Source: Lactifluus volemus (lineage: Eukaryota; Basidiomycota; Agaricomycetes; Russulales; Russulaceae). From it: 64,000 nucleotides of DNA. A program made the translations under genes and the position numbers. Where the stretch lies: the NCBI GenBank assembly GCA_022376515.1, contig WTXI01000007.1, positions 496,001 to 560,000 on the forward strand, read 5' to 3'. How positions within the stretch are numbered: the first letter of the stretch is position 1; every line of letters begins with the position of its first letter. This document shows, piece by piece, positions 45,997 through 56,766 of this stretch. The notes under the pieces were generated by a model. The model had not been told where the DNA came from, made no database searches, and was given only the letters and a program-made list of their open reading frames with translations.

Positions 45997-47339
45997 CGCC
46001 TTGCGCATAGTTGGATGAGGAAGTCAGATGAAGCAACAACGTGGGTGAACTGAGAAAGCCGGGGACCGAGAGAATTGGCGGAAAGCGAATGATACTGTAA
46101 AGAGATAAGAGAGGACATTGAAAATGTTGTGAAGAAGAGTGAAGGGCAATCGGTCTAAAGAGAAGACAGTGTACCCTAGTGGTGTTGACCGTGTTGTTGG
46201 CGTTGTAGTCTGTGGGCGTCGAATTGGTGACAGAGTCTCGGAGTCTCGGGACGCATCTTTAGATTCTTCACTTTCTTGTCGTCACATTGTGCAGATCGAG
46301 ATCCATGGTACTTCCACCTTTGCCCACATTTTTCTCATCTATATAACATACTAGTAGGGTCACATTATTGGGAAATACTCGCAGATCGCGTGGTGGAACT
46401 CAACTCGGCTCGGTTGCCTCACGCTGGGGCGGGCAGCGGACTCGAGTCCCAAGGGGGAATACGCCCTGTAGTGGGACTCAAAGACGGCAGGAGCGGCAGT
46501 GACCTTCGTCAGTTCTTTTCTCGTCCCACAAAACAAATTCGCATCGCGCAAACCCAAAGCAGGTCAGGGCACCCTGTTGGTTTCTAGCGCTCCCCTCCAT
46601 CTCCCGCGCACACTTGGGAGGATCTTTCTTCCCCCCTTCTCCCCCCACCGTCCAGTTGCTCCACCTTCGCCGAGATCACGACCGACCGATGCCATCTTCT
46701 CACGTCTATCTCTCTACCGCTTATTCTCCAATCTCCCGCGCAACGGCTACATCACCTTTTGTGGTTCGCACCTTCTACAACAGGGTTGACTCGTGTCATT
46801 GTGGTATCCTTGAATCCCACCCTCGTGAGCGCCTCTTGATCCAATCCCATTCTCGTTCCCACTGGATGCCACCAGGCGTACACGTGCTCGCGCCACCTGC
46901 CACAGTGCCAGGCACTATCCACCTGTAAAAGACGTAAAAAAACTGACCTGCAGCTTCTCCGTTTGGTCCAGATCGGACGGTAATCAGGCTCGATGGGTGG
47001 CGTTGTTGGATCATTACTGGTGTCGATTCCCATTACCAATCACTAAAGCACGACTTCTCCTCAGGGCCTCAGGACCTTCTTCAAGTTCACAGACCCTAAA
47101 ATCACCTTTCTCAATTATTTCTCTCCAGAACGTCGAACTTCGAATGTCACGGTAGTAAAGAGGATAATGTCTGGCTAGCCCGCAACCTGTGCCATGGCTC
47201 CTTAGCCAGCCAGCTCCAACAGTCCTGGATTGAGATACCATATATTTACTGGTTCCTAGGGGAAAACGATGAGGACATAATATACGGCGCTGACACCCGT
47301 CGCATGATCCTAGACCCCTGCTGCGCACTATAGAAAAAT
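45997..47339 (+). other. inter-gene block, module 4 right part
   Basis: Continues the module after the hAT element. 46570-46925 is shared only with 19840-20240 and holds an open frame with TFYNRVDSCHCGILESH and HWMPPGVHVLAPPATVPGT, of unknown origin. 47035-47150 is the CACTAAAGCACGACTTCTCC element. No complete gene supported. Confidence 0.45.
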
Positions 47340-48290
47340 ATGGACGACTTCCTCAGTCAGCAAGCTAGCCTTAATCCTGTGAGCTCCCTTGTTGGGCAAA
47401 TCCTGCTGTGCAATGACCATTGCATAGGCTGGCCTGTATCGCTCTCCAGATGGTGGCCTGTCCCTCATTCCAGCTGGACCTTACGAGCCCGGCGAACTGG
47501 AAAGCAATGATGAATTAGGCCTGTTATCAAGTTTCAACCCTACTCCCCCTTTGCACCATCCAGGCATTAGAGGTCCTCAGGAGGTGAGATATTCTCCTTT
47601 CATTCATCTCGTGTTGACGTAGTGAATGCGCTACAGGAATACCCATGTTTGCGTGACCTGCACCTTGTCTACATGTGTCACCCCCACTTCACAGCGGGGG
47701 CCTTTCACACTGAACCATACCAGAGGGCTTCTTCTTCCTATGCTTTTCATAATGGATCCTTGACGGAGGCCTTATGTGAGCAGCATGCGTCATCCCCGAG
47801 CAACGGTTTCGTTTTCCATTCTAACCTTACTAGGTGTCAGACAAGGCATATCGATGCTTGGATTTCGGCCCCAGCGGGAGTGGCACCGCGTTCGCCATCT
47901 TCAGAGCCACCAGAGCGTGTGGGAGGGCAACACCCCCCGCGGGAAGCCGACATACCCTGCCCAAGTATCTGGGAGCTTTCATGGCCCCACGACTCCGCTA
48001 GAACAGCGAAGTGAGTCCTCTCAATCAATCGACGGCTCAAGCTCACAACTCACTCGATAGAACCCCCCATTGCACTGAACCACGATACGGAAATGGGGAA
48101 AGACTCAAAGCCATCGTGCCCCGATTGTGGAAAGAAACTCCACGCAACGAAGGCTGTCAATCGCCATTGGGATGATCTTCATTCTATCCCACAAAAATGT
48201 CCTTATCTTAATTGTAACGGTATGCTCACTGGGAAGCGCAAACTCAAAGGTCATCTCTATCGACATCACAACGGAGTTTCTCCCCCCTGA
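47340..48290 (+). CDS. two-finger C2H2 zinc-finger protein D
   Basis: MDDFLSQQASLNP, GLYRSPDGGLSLIPAGPYEP, EEYPCLRDLHLVYMCHPHF-like middle, VRQGISMLGFRPQREWHRVR, VWEGNTPRGKPTYPAQVSGS, then KPPIALNHDTEMGKDSKPSC. Fingers CPDCGKKLHATKAVNRHWDD and CPYLNCNGMLTGKRKLKGH, end GVSPP. Four introns as in module 5. The frame stays open with these splices, unlike module 2. It is the only gene of the original module left in module 4. Confidence 0.7.
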
Positions 48291-49439
48291 CAATGCGTTG
48301 TGGAACTTGGAATGATGGGGCAGCGGGCTTCGATGATCATTTATCATCCATTTTCTGCCGCTTCGTTCTGAGTCCCAGTCCGCATCCACTTTCCTCCCAA
48401 CATCAAGTTCGCCACGCGCGGGTTGCTGAATGTAGCCTGCGACGTGGTGAGTGAGAAGTGCAAGTGTACCCTCGGTGGGGTTTCAGCGCCACCATGCAAG
48501 CTCGCAGAATGTCTGGGCGGCCGTTGTTGTTGTCATCGACGGCTGTTCCCATTTCGTTATCTGTTTCTTGATTGAGTTGCGATCCTACTATGAGTTTGTG
48601 TGACTGAGGTATTCTTGATCTTTCGGTCGTTTGCCTGTGCAGCCACAAGCGCGACTGCGCAGGGTTCAATTGGTTTTGGTATAGTATTGCCGTCATATAC
48701 TGTATAATCTCGACTTTACGTGAAAAATCTCTGATTGTATGTTTTCTACTATTGTATAAAGTACTTTGGCCTTGAATACAACATTGACAGTATTCGTGAA
48801 AATTTTTCGCCATGTGTGTTAATTTGCATGATTTGTGTCCGGCATGCCTGCGTTGAGTTCGTCCTCCCGATCCATCTTGCCTCTGTTATTACTCTATTGC
48901 TGCACGAGTCTAGTCGACTGTGTGGGTACGTTGAAAAGTCAATGGGAACCCCCAGTGGAGGGTCGGGTGCTGCCTCGAGGATGTAGTGGTTGGGGATGAA
49001 GCGATGAAGCCGCGTTGCCTGTGCTTATCTCAGCGTCGGGGTAACTGTACAAAATGTCCGCTACGCTTGCCACGCTGTCATCCCGCCCCCGCTAACCCTA
49101 ATCCCCATTCCACCGGGTGGCTTGTAGGCTTCTCATCAAAGTGACTCTACCAAAGGAGTTGTCAGCGGTTATCACAGTATCAGGCCCATTGTTAATTGAT
49201 ACCCGCGAGGACCCGATCAGCATGCCAATTTCGCAATGGCCTCATAAGCGAACACAGGAATAAAGGGGTATTGTCTCTCTCAGCTGAAGTCATCTTACAG
49301 TAACAGAGTTATGGAGCCAGCCTGAGTAGGGGGTGCTAAATCGCAACTGACTACAGCGGTAATTTGGGCGAGCTCGGGACGACCCATTTTGAAATGAGAA
49401 ATGATCAACGTCTTCACAGTTAGAGCGTCTTGATGAGAT
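48291..49439 (+). other. 3' flank of gene D and unassigned spacer
   Basis: 48291-48815 repeats the flank at 21928-22540. From about 48820 the sequence is unique in this window (GC-rich near 49000-49110); no gene recognised. Confidence 0.4.
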
Positions 49440-49925
49440 CTATATGATCATGATACCTTCAACCTGGACAAACACAAGAAGGGAATCCCTTGTGACGAAT
49501 CCTGTAAGTTACGTTCGTTCATTCAACTTGAAGTTCGTTAATCCGTTCAGTGACCTTATTTTTCCAAACTCAATAGCAGTATCAGGACAAGTGGGGCCAT
49601 CTATCCCCATGCTAGCCTCCGTTGGCCTGGAAGGTTTTCCTGATAATAACGATGTCCTTCGCTGTCCCTTTGACATCGATAGCACCACTCGGAGGTGCCC
49701 CTTTCGTGCTGCCAAATGCAACAACGGTGTCAAAGCGTTTCTCGTTTCGGAAATTATTTTACGACGCTGAACTGCCTGGTGTATACTTTTTTTTTTTTGA
49801 TACCAGGTCACGGTACAAATGCTCACTATTGAGAGTTGACCAAGGGTTCTACAACCCATATCTCAGCTATCAAACCACGATAAAAGGGTTTGTCTTTGAT
49901 CCTGAAGGCTCCGGAGGAATGTGAA
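49440..49925 (+). pseudogene. unknown gene remnant at the start of module 5
   Basis: Counterpart of 32440-32935. One frame reads SIAVSGQVGPSIPMLASVGL; another, after a likely frameshift, APLGGAPFVLPNATTVSKRF and LFYDAELPG, then a possible intron GTATAC...ACCAG. Family not recognised. TGA at 49922. Confidence 0.4.
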
Positions 49926-50738
49926 GAAACGGCCACAACTTGAAGAAATCACGAAGTTTGGTTGATGATCCCGAACATGCGAATGTAGCGAATTATCCAA
50001 TTACCGCGGTGGCTAGCGTAGAAATTCAGTGCTGTCTCTGCAACCGAGAGAGGAACCCACAATTGATATAAGGGTTTACACGATGTGAACGTTACTCAGA
50101 GTCGGCTTTGCTTGGGTAAGGGCCGACTGAATCACGTGATGGACAACAAAGCTACTACTATACCTATCGATGATGTACTCTCACCCGGTTCTCTCTACCA
50201 TACTGTACCATGTGACAATTCCTGTCAATTTCCTGAAAGTAGCTTTGTGACCAGTCGGAATAGTCGGCCCCAGATTTGAGATGTCTTGTGCCATTGAAGA
50301 GGGCATGTCGTTGGGTATAAGTCAACATTGTGAGGTTGCCAGTGCAGCAATACTACTGTACAGATATACAACCAGCACTGGAAATCCTCACTCGTTACTA
50401 ATGGAGTGCGAGTAATACACGGAGTAGATAGGCTCATATGTACTATCCCCGCTCCCCCTCCGTGAATGATGTCCATAGCACTTTTAAGGCCCTCCGCTCG
50501 GAATCCCCCGAGTGTACAAACCTCCATCAGATTGAGTGTGTGAGTAGGCGATCCGAGCTGTGATTTGTTCAGAGTCACCTTTTTATACTAACTTACAATG
50601 AGGAGATAGCAGTGATCCCGGCGATGAGCGGGTGCCGGCGCTATTAGCCTTTCTCGCGCTTGTTCAAGTCGGTGCTGTTTGACTGTCCACTACAGTAAAT
50701 CCACTTTATCACTACGCCCCTCACTCCCCTTCCCTTAC
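49926..50738 (+). other. module 5 upstream region
   Basis: Full-length module start in normal orientation, from GTAGCGAATTATCC at 49985, with a CACGTG palindrome at 50132-50139 and without the retroelement present at 556. The best reference for reading the other copies. No gene. Confidence 0.55.
50132..50139. promoter_or_regulatory. conserved CACGTG palindrome (module 5)
   Basis: TCACGTGATGG about 600 bp before the pseudokinase exon 1, at the same relative place as in modules 1 and 2. Confidence 0.35.
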
Positions 50739-52959
50739 ATGGCCAATATCGTCCCTGCCGCTGGAATTTTCGAGGGTTTAACTCTAAGTTCGCCACTACA
50801 TATCTCGGCCTGGATCATCTCTGACCGCCTTCGAAACTAGCCGTTAAAATGTATCATGCTGCCAAGACCATCAAAGTCCATAAGGTAATATGATCTCTCA
50901 GCCTTTATATCCATTTCGCTGCTGAATGATGGACCAGAAGCGCCTTTCAGGGCTCGCCCGTCAATGCGATTCCTTGCTCAGCACAATAAGGGAACACTCA
51001 TCGCGGCTAAGTGGGACCGCTGCAGCCATCGAAGCCGATGAAATCGAGAGGTGCGCATAATAGTCTTGCTGACCAGCTTTGGAACACGTTGTTCACTTCA
51101 CTATCACAGATCAATCGAACGTATTTCTAGACGAGTATCGGAATGGGCGAGCTACGATGGCAAATTAGCTTTCCTTAGACAGAACGAGATCCAAATTGGT
51201 ATCGATGAGTGTTATCGTGAACTCGCAACATGCTCGGACAGGTTTACGGTACGTGAAGCCTTTACCTCATACTGAAGTGTCACAGTTTCATTCTTTCCAG
51301 ATGGCAATGGCCGTACTGGCCCATAGTGACAATGAGACACACCGACAACGTGATTTTGCACAACTATACGACTTGATGGTCAGATCGTTAGAAGAAGTAC
51401 AGACAAATAGTCGCAACATGCCACTAGCAGTGCCACAGTTGACCGAGCCGCTCACTCTCCAGGTAGATCTGACACAGGTTCTTCGCGTGCGTGCGGAACT
51501 GAGCTCATCGTATAGCAGGAGGAGGTCGTGACAATCGATTCCCAGCAACTGTCATCCCAGTCACCGATTCCTCCACGGCCCAAACCAACAGATTGTGAGT
51601 TGTGAGGTCCTGCTCACATGGTCACTGACACCCTTGTAAATTCTAGTGACAGGAAAAGTTTCCATAATCAGTCAGCAACCCGATATCAAAGGATCCCTCT
51701 TGGACTTCTATCTTGGTGAATGGGAAAATGATGGAGAGGAAGTACGTAAATCCCTATCCAGAGGTCTAACTGAGCCTCATTTGCGTTTAGGCCGCACTTG
51801 GTTCCCCGAGAGACCAGTCGTCAGCTTCTCAAATGGCAAGTTCAGTTATACTATGATGTTATCACGACTTGATCGCTATTCCCACAGCTTTTCAAGGAGT
51901 GGGTCGAAGCTCGTGTTGGCCTTCACCATCGGAACCTTCTCGGCCTCTTTGGACATGTTACCATAGGAGATTCCATTTATTCAGTATGTCCGACCCCACA
52001 CTGATGATGATGCTTTCAAGACGTTTGGAATTACAGGTTAGTCCATGGATGAGCAATGGGAATATCCGAGAGTTCATCAGGATAAATCCGAATGTGGACC
52101 GATTGCGTCATCTTAGCGAGGTTGCTTGTGGTGTGTACAATGTTCCCAGTGCGATGTCAGCAACCATAGATATATTGATCACCAGCTGTGGAATACCTTC
52201 ACGAAAACGAGATCATCCACGGTGACATATGTGGGGTAAGCCACCACCTTGTCGGCTCGACTGAATTCCGATGTACTTCTTCCCAGAAAAATGTTCTAAT
52301 TGATGGGAACGGCAAAACATTTGTTTGTGGGTTCAATTTATCTGGATATCTGAAAGTACGTGGATCATCTGGCATGCCATTTATGCCTTACGTTGAGATG
52401 TAATATTTCAAGCCGTCCTTTGATATAACCCGTGCTCGTTGGTTTTCTCCAGAAAGGATGACGCCTCAAGGTTTTAATCCCCCAACCGAGAAAGGGGACG
52501 TCTGGTCATTTGGGTCACTCGGCATCGAGGTGTTTACAGGTAAAGACCCGTATAGCTCCCACAAAGATTTCTATGTACCTGTTCTTTTGAATGGGGGGAC
52601 ACCACCTGCCGATCGTGGATCCACGACAGTTGAGATGAGCTCAAATATATGGGACCTTCTGGAGTCTTGCTGGCAGGCTGATCCAACTAAGCGCCCTTCG
52701 ATGTCTGATATTCAGTTGGCGATACGTGAGATGCTTCCTCGGCGTGGTTGTGAGTGATTTCTTGCCTCTGTCTAGCTTGAACGTATCCTTATATCGTTAC
52801 GCAGATCGACCTCAGAGCACTTTCCCTGGCAGAGATTGGGACTCTGTCTTCACAATGGAGAGTGCATCGATCCACGGCAGCGACCGAGATTGGGGCTCTG
52901 TCTCTTCATCGAGTGTCCATCGATCCTCGCTAGGGTCCTTCGTCTCAATCGATAATTGA
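50739..52959 (+). pseudogene. MLKL-like NTD pseudokinase, module 5
   Basis: Collinear with the module 2 gene: KRLSGLARQCDSLLSTIREH, SIERISRRVSEWASYDGKLA, MAMAVLAHSDNETHRQRDFA, Pro-rich linker, kinase-like domain with AALG at the beta3 site, SPWMSNGNIREFIRINPN, HGDICGKNVLI, GFN in place of DFG (52329-52337), DVWSFG, CWQADPTKRPSMSD. Two lesions: the first exon has a stop in the frame open in module 2, and the ATATAG acceptor before RARWFSPE has become ATATAA (near 52427), so normal splicing there fails. A cryptic CTCCAG acceptor 24 bp on could keep the frame but would remove the SPE segment. GC-donor intron at 51836-51887. TGA at 52957. Confidence 0.65.
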
Positions 52960-53318
52960 ATTGACAGCCCAATCGATAATCCTGCCGTGGAACGATGGGA
53001 TGGCATCTTGGGCGTTCTGTTGTCAACATTATCAGAGTTGTTGGATGAGCCACTTAACGCCGTTCACTTGCGGCGTGAAGATGTTTACAAGCACTTCAGA
53101 TTCACATCTCGAGCATCGCTAACAGGCCTGGTTCTTGCTTCGGGCGCGTTAATCTATCTGTCCGCTCAGCGAGTTTTTTATTTGCTAGCGTCACGCATTG
53201 GGACAAATAACGCTATTCTGGGATTGGACTGGAAAATGAAGAGGAGAATCACTACTTTGTCATCTCTCACCAACAGCCAACCCGACAGAAGATTAGAATA
53301 GATCATTAGTTTACCTGT
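52960..53318 (+). other. pseudokinase 3' conserved segment, module 5
   Basis: In the same frame as the preceding tail, but after the TGA, an open stretch runs to 53301: NPAVERWDGILGVLLSTLSE, HLRREDVYKHFRF, then SLTGLVLASGALIYLSAQ, a probable membrane-spanning or membrane-inserting segment. If a short intron removes the TGA this is the true C-terminus. The only module where this part is uninterrupted. Confidence 0.45.
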
Positions 53319-53920
53319 TTACATTCTCTTATTCTTACAAAGCTCAATAGCAACCTTGCACCCCATTCCTACTACCGAGCTGAGAAGGGAATGGGCTGGT
53401 GCCCTCTGAGAGTTGCGTTTGACGGCAGTATCAAGATGCTCTAGCTCGTCATCCCGGCATTCACGAGTCACGTCCCTAAGAAGTACAATGCTAAGATGCG
53501 TCGAGTCTTGTAGGTCCTTCAGTTGATTTCAGTTGACAAATGAAATCAATATCAGCCGAAGGAGATCTGTAACGTCATAATGATCACCAATGACCGTCTC
53601 AATTGCCTCTGTGTATTCCATCACCACCTCCTTCCCCACGGGCACTGTACATGACAGCGAGGTGTTTTCTCTCTTCGCCCCACATATCCTGTAAATTTTC
53701 ATGTTGAGATACCCAAAACGTAGGATCCAAGTACCGTAAGCTTGCCTGTATTAATGCTGCTGTCGTAGGGTCAGGTCAGAGGATAGCAAGTTGACCCTCG
53801 TAGATGTAATTGGCGGCAACTTCGCCCGCCTGGTCTACTCTTAAAGCGGCCCCGAGAAGTCTCCGTTGAGGTGACGAGAGGTTATCCGATGTGGAAGACT
53901 GACAAGTCTGATGATCTAGC
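53319..53920 (-). pseudogene. COQ7: COQ7 pseudogene copy E
   Basis: Reads DNLSSPQRRLLGAALRVDQA, YIYEGQLAIL, then an in-frame TGA (complement 53776-53778) before DPTTAALIQ. After DMWGEERKHLAVM (near 53650) about 100 bases coding for the NKLQIQH to ALMGK part are deleted. The last exon keeps a degenerate version of [20 protein letters not shown]. The most damaged COQ7 copy. Confidence 0.82.
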
Positions 53921-55448
53921 AGGATCAAGATGAGCTGAGGACTCGGAGGGCATATCTCGACGAGTATGAACAAATGGATGTAAGTTAGGCGGGGTCGTGA
54001 GCATGAACGCCGATTGATGTGTTAGACACCTTGTACGCGTCATGATTGTACGTGAGAGAAACCAGCCGACTAGCGGATTCAGCCAGCGATTGTCGCAAGT
54101 TGTAGTCGAGCGTGGTGCCGCTATAAACGTTTGTCCAAGAGCTACGTTTCAACAAGATTTCAACAAGCGCCGTTGATTTCCGACGCGCTACTCGTATAAG
54201 GGGCGCACAGTATCAATTTGTCATTTCATTGGCTCTTGTCACTCACGCAGGGTATATATTTACATGTACGTACAGATGATTCCTCGTAGCTTGTCTATTA
54301 CATAGTCATAGAACTTTCCAGGCCTCGATTCTTACCTTGTCAGCTTTGAGTTTCAACTCGAAGCTTAAGGCCAACTCTCCAAAACTTGAAATTTTGAGAA
54401 ACTACCCGCCCGCGTCATGACTGCCAACTGCAATTACTGTATATTCCCGTGTCACTTGGACTACCCCCAGAGAAAGGTCTTACAAGTTTTGCGCAGTACT
54501 ACATCTTATCGTCCATAGCACTCAACTGTGCGCATGTCTGCCATTTCTCGTGTGATGGGAATATATATGCAACCTGCGTGGCTGCGCGGACCCAGTTAGA
54601 GGGGCTAAACGGTCTCCAAATCAGCATCTAAATTCCGGAATGTAACCGGGTCAAGGAGAGGTGGGGAGGGCGGTAGGGTCATGAGCGACAGTAGCCGGTG
54701 CTAGTCCGATTCTCCATGAAACTACGTAGCGATCTCATGACTTTGCTTGTGTTTACTTCCCTAGCCGGGTGAGAAAAAAAGAGCAGAGAAATGGAAAAAA
54801 GGTATAGAATCACCGAGACAACGTGGCTGAACAGACTGTGGTGACAAAGCCGGGGGTGGCAATTCCGGAGAGGAAGAAAGGCAGTCAAGGCAAGCGAATG
54901 ATACTGTAAAGAGAAAAGAGGGTCTAAAAGAGAAGACAGTGTAAGAAGAAGTAGAAGGGAGCGATCCTGTGATCTATCTCGGATATCAAACTTCCTTAAA
55001 TGGCGAAGAACCACCGCAGCTTCCTTCCCTAAAATCTGGCTACTTTCAAATCTCCGGTTTCGGTTCTCTGTAGTGGCGTTATGGTCTGTGGCGGTGTGTG
55101 GGCGGTCGCCGAGTGGTGACGCGAAGACATTTCTCTGCCTTCTCTTTCTTGTCGTCACGTTGTATAGATCGAGATCTATCGCTTCCGCCTTTTCAGTTCC
55201 CCTGCCCATTTTATTGGGAAGTACTCGCCGATCGTGCCCAGTCGGGTCATTGACCCGAGGGTCGTGCGGTGGGACGCAACTCGTTTCCTACCAGTGCGAG
55301 GCAGCAGTTAGTGGAACTCATAGACGGCAGGAGTGGCAGTGACCTTCGTCAGTTCTTTGTCTCGTCTGACGAAACAAATTCGCATTGCGCAAACCCAAAG
55401 CAGGTCGGACGTAAGTTCCTTCTGACCTCGGCTAGAAGTTGTTCACTG
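53921..55448 (+). other. inter-gene block, module 5 left part
   Basis: GCGCGGACCCAGTTAGAGGG at 54584-54603 and the downstream A/G-rich section to 55400. Interrupted at 55449-55466 by the LINE. No gene supported. Confidence 0.5.
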
Positions 55449-55635
55449 ATTCTCATTACCGATCACCTTCCTTTTTCGGCTACCACCACCAACGGCACCA
55501 AAAGTGTCAGCTGGCGGAGGCTGTTCGAGTTAAAAAGTAGAAGTAGTACATTTGTACCCCCACGTATCCCGACAGAAAACGCTTGGTTTTCCTCGCGACC
55601 TGTCGAGCAGCCCTTCTCCTAAGTTACCACCCGAA

Positions 55636-56766
55636 ATGTCCGCGGAAGAACCCACGGCTCTCTTAACACGCGAGGAGCTTCTCCAGACGTTCCTAGACGC
55701 CAGTCTCCCGACCCTCCCTCGCCGACGCCGCATTTTCCAACGCGAAGACGTCGATGAAGGAAAGGCGAAGGCGTCCTTCCAACAATTTGTTGACCGATAT
55801 CACCTGGTCGCAGGTGCAATTGATGCAGGCTTTGGCCCCCACGCGCCCCTATCCCCCTCAGCCTGGATCAAGTCAGTTTCAGACATCACGTCTCGCATCC
55901 TTTACGGAATCCGTGCCTCGCAACTCAATCACCCCCACTCGGGCTCAAGCCCGGACAGGCTGACTCCTTTCAAACCGGAGGACCTCGAAGTGGCAGCCCA
56001 AATTCAGGCCAACCTAGACCATCTCTCCAAAATCTTCCCGCCTTCCCCGTCCTCGCCCTCGTTGGTGTGCGACCACTGTCTCCACCGCTCGGACAAAAAC
56101 CGCGCTCTCGAACACCTCTCCCTCGAGGATTTCGAAAGAGTCCTCATGGCCACAGACAGCTCACGCGCGGCAGTCATGGACAGGATCCTCACGATGCTAA
56201 GTGCTGATATCCAGAAGGAAGTGAACATCTGGGAGATGGACGAAAGCACAAGGAGGAAGAACCACATCAGACCCAAAATACAAGAGGATGCGGAACTTTA
56301 CTACACCGCCCAAGTCCTCATTGCACGTCGGACCCAGGACATTCGAGCCAAGGCAGACGGCGAAGAGTACTACATGAAAAAGATGTTGGAGATCAAGAAG
56401 AAGAAGGACGCCAAGATCAAGCAAAAGTCTGCAGACGCCGCCACGAGCGGAGACCCGTCCGCTGCCTCAGTCAGCCCATCTGCGGACTCAGTCAGCCCAT
56501 CTGCGAACTCAGTCAGCCCATCCGCAGCCTCAATCACCCGCTCAAGGCCCGTCTCACCCGCCAGCCCTCGCACGGCCGCGGCCCCCCCCGCCCCCACAAT
56601 CCTGCCCAACCCTCCATCGGCGGACCCAACCACCCCCACGTCAGCAGTCCTAGCCTCCCCCTCTCTAGTGGTTCCAGACCCCCCCCTTTTCGCGAATGCA
56701 GCCCCTCCCCAACCGCACCCGCACCCGCACCCTTCCCCTTACCGGTCCCCCGGTAACCTTGGCTGA
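55636..56766 (+). CDS. LINE ORF1a, gag-like N-terminal part
   Basis: First ATG in frame at 55636 (MSAEEPTALLTREELLQTF); 376 codons. Helical first half (ERVLMATDSSRAAVMDRILT), a lysine-rich stretch (MKKMLEIKKKKDAKIKQK), then a Ser/Pro repeat (SVSPSADSVSPSANSVSPSA) and a Pro/His-rich end, PQPHPHPHPHPSPY. No zinc knuckle. Overlaps ORF1b by 71 nt in the +1 frame at a CCCGCA triplet repeat, so ORF1a and ORF1b may be one ORF1 split by slippage, or joined by translational frameshifting. Probable role: RNA binding in the RNP. Confidence 0.7.
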   Translation: MSAEEPTALLTREELLQTFLDASLPTLPRRRRIFQREDVDEGKAKASFQQFVDRYHLVAGAIDAGFGPHAPLSPSAWIKSVSDITSRILYGIRASQLNHPHSGSSPDRLTPFKPEDLEVAAQIQANLDHLSKIFPPSPSSPSLVCDHCLHRSDKNRALEHLSLEDFERVLMATDSSRAAVMDRILTMLSADIQKEVNIWEMDESTRRKNHIRPKIQEDAELYYTAQVLIARRTQDIRAKADGEEYYMKKMLEIKKKKDAKIKQKSADAATSGDPSAASVSPSADSVSPSANSVSPSAASITRSRPVSPASPRTAAAPPAPTILPNPPSADPTTPTSAVLASPSLVVPDPPLFANAAPPQPHPHPHPSPYRSPGNLG

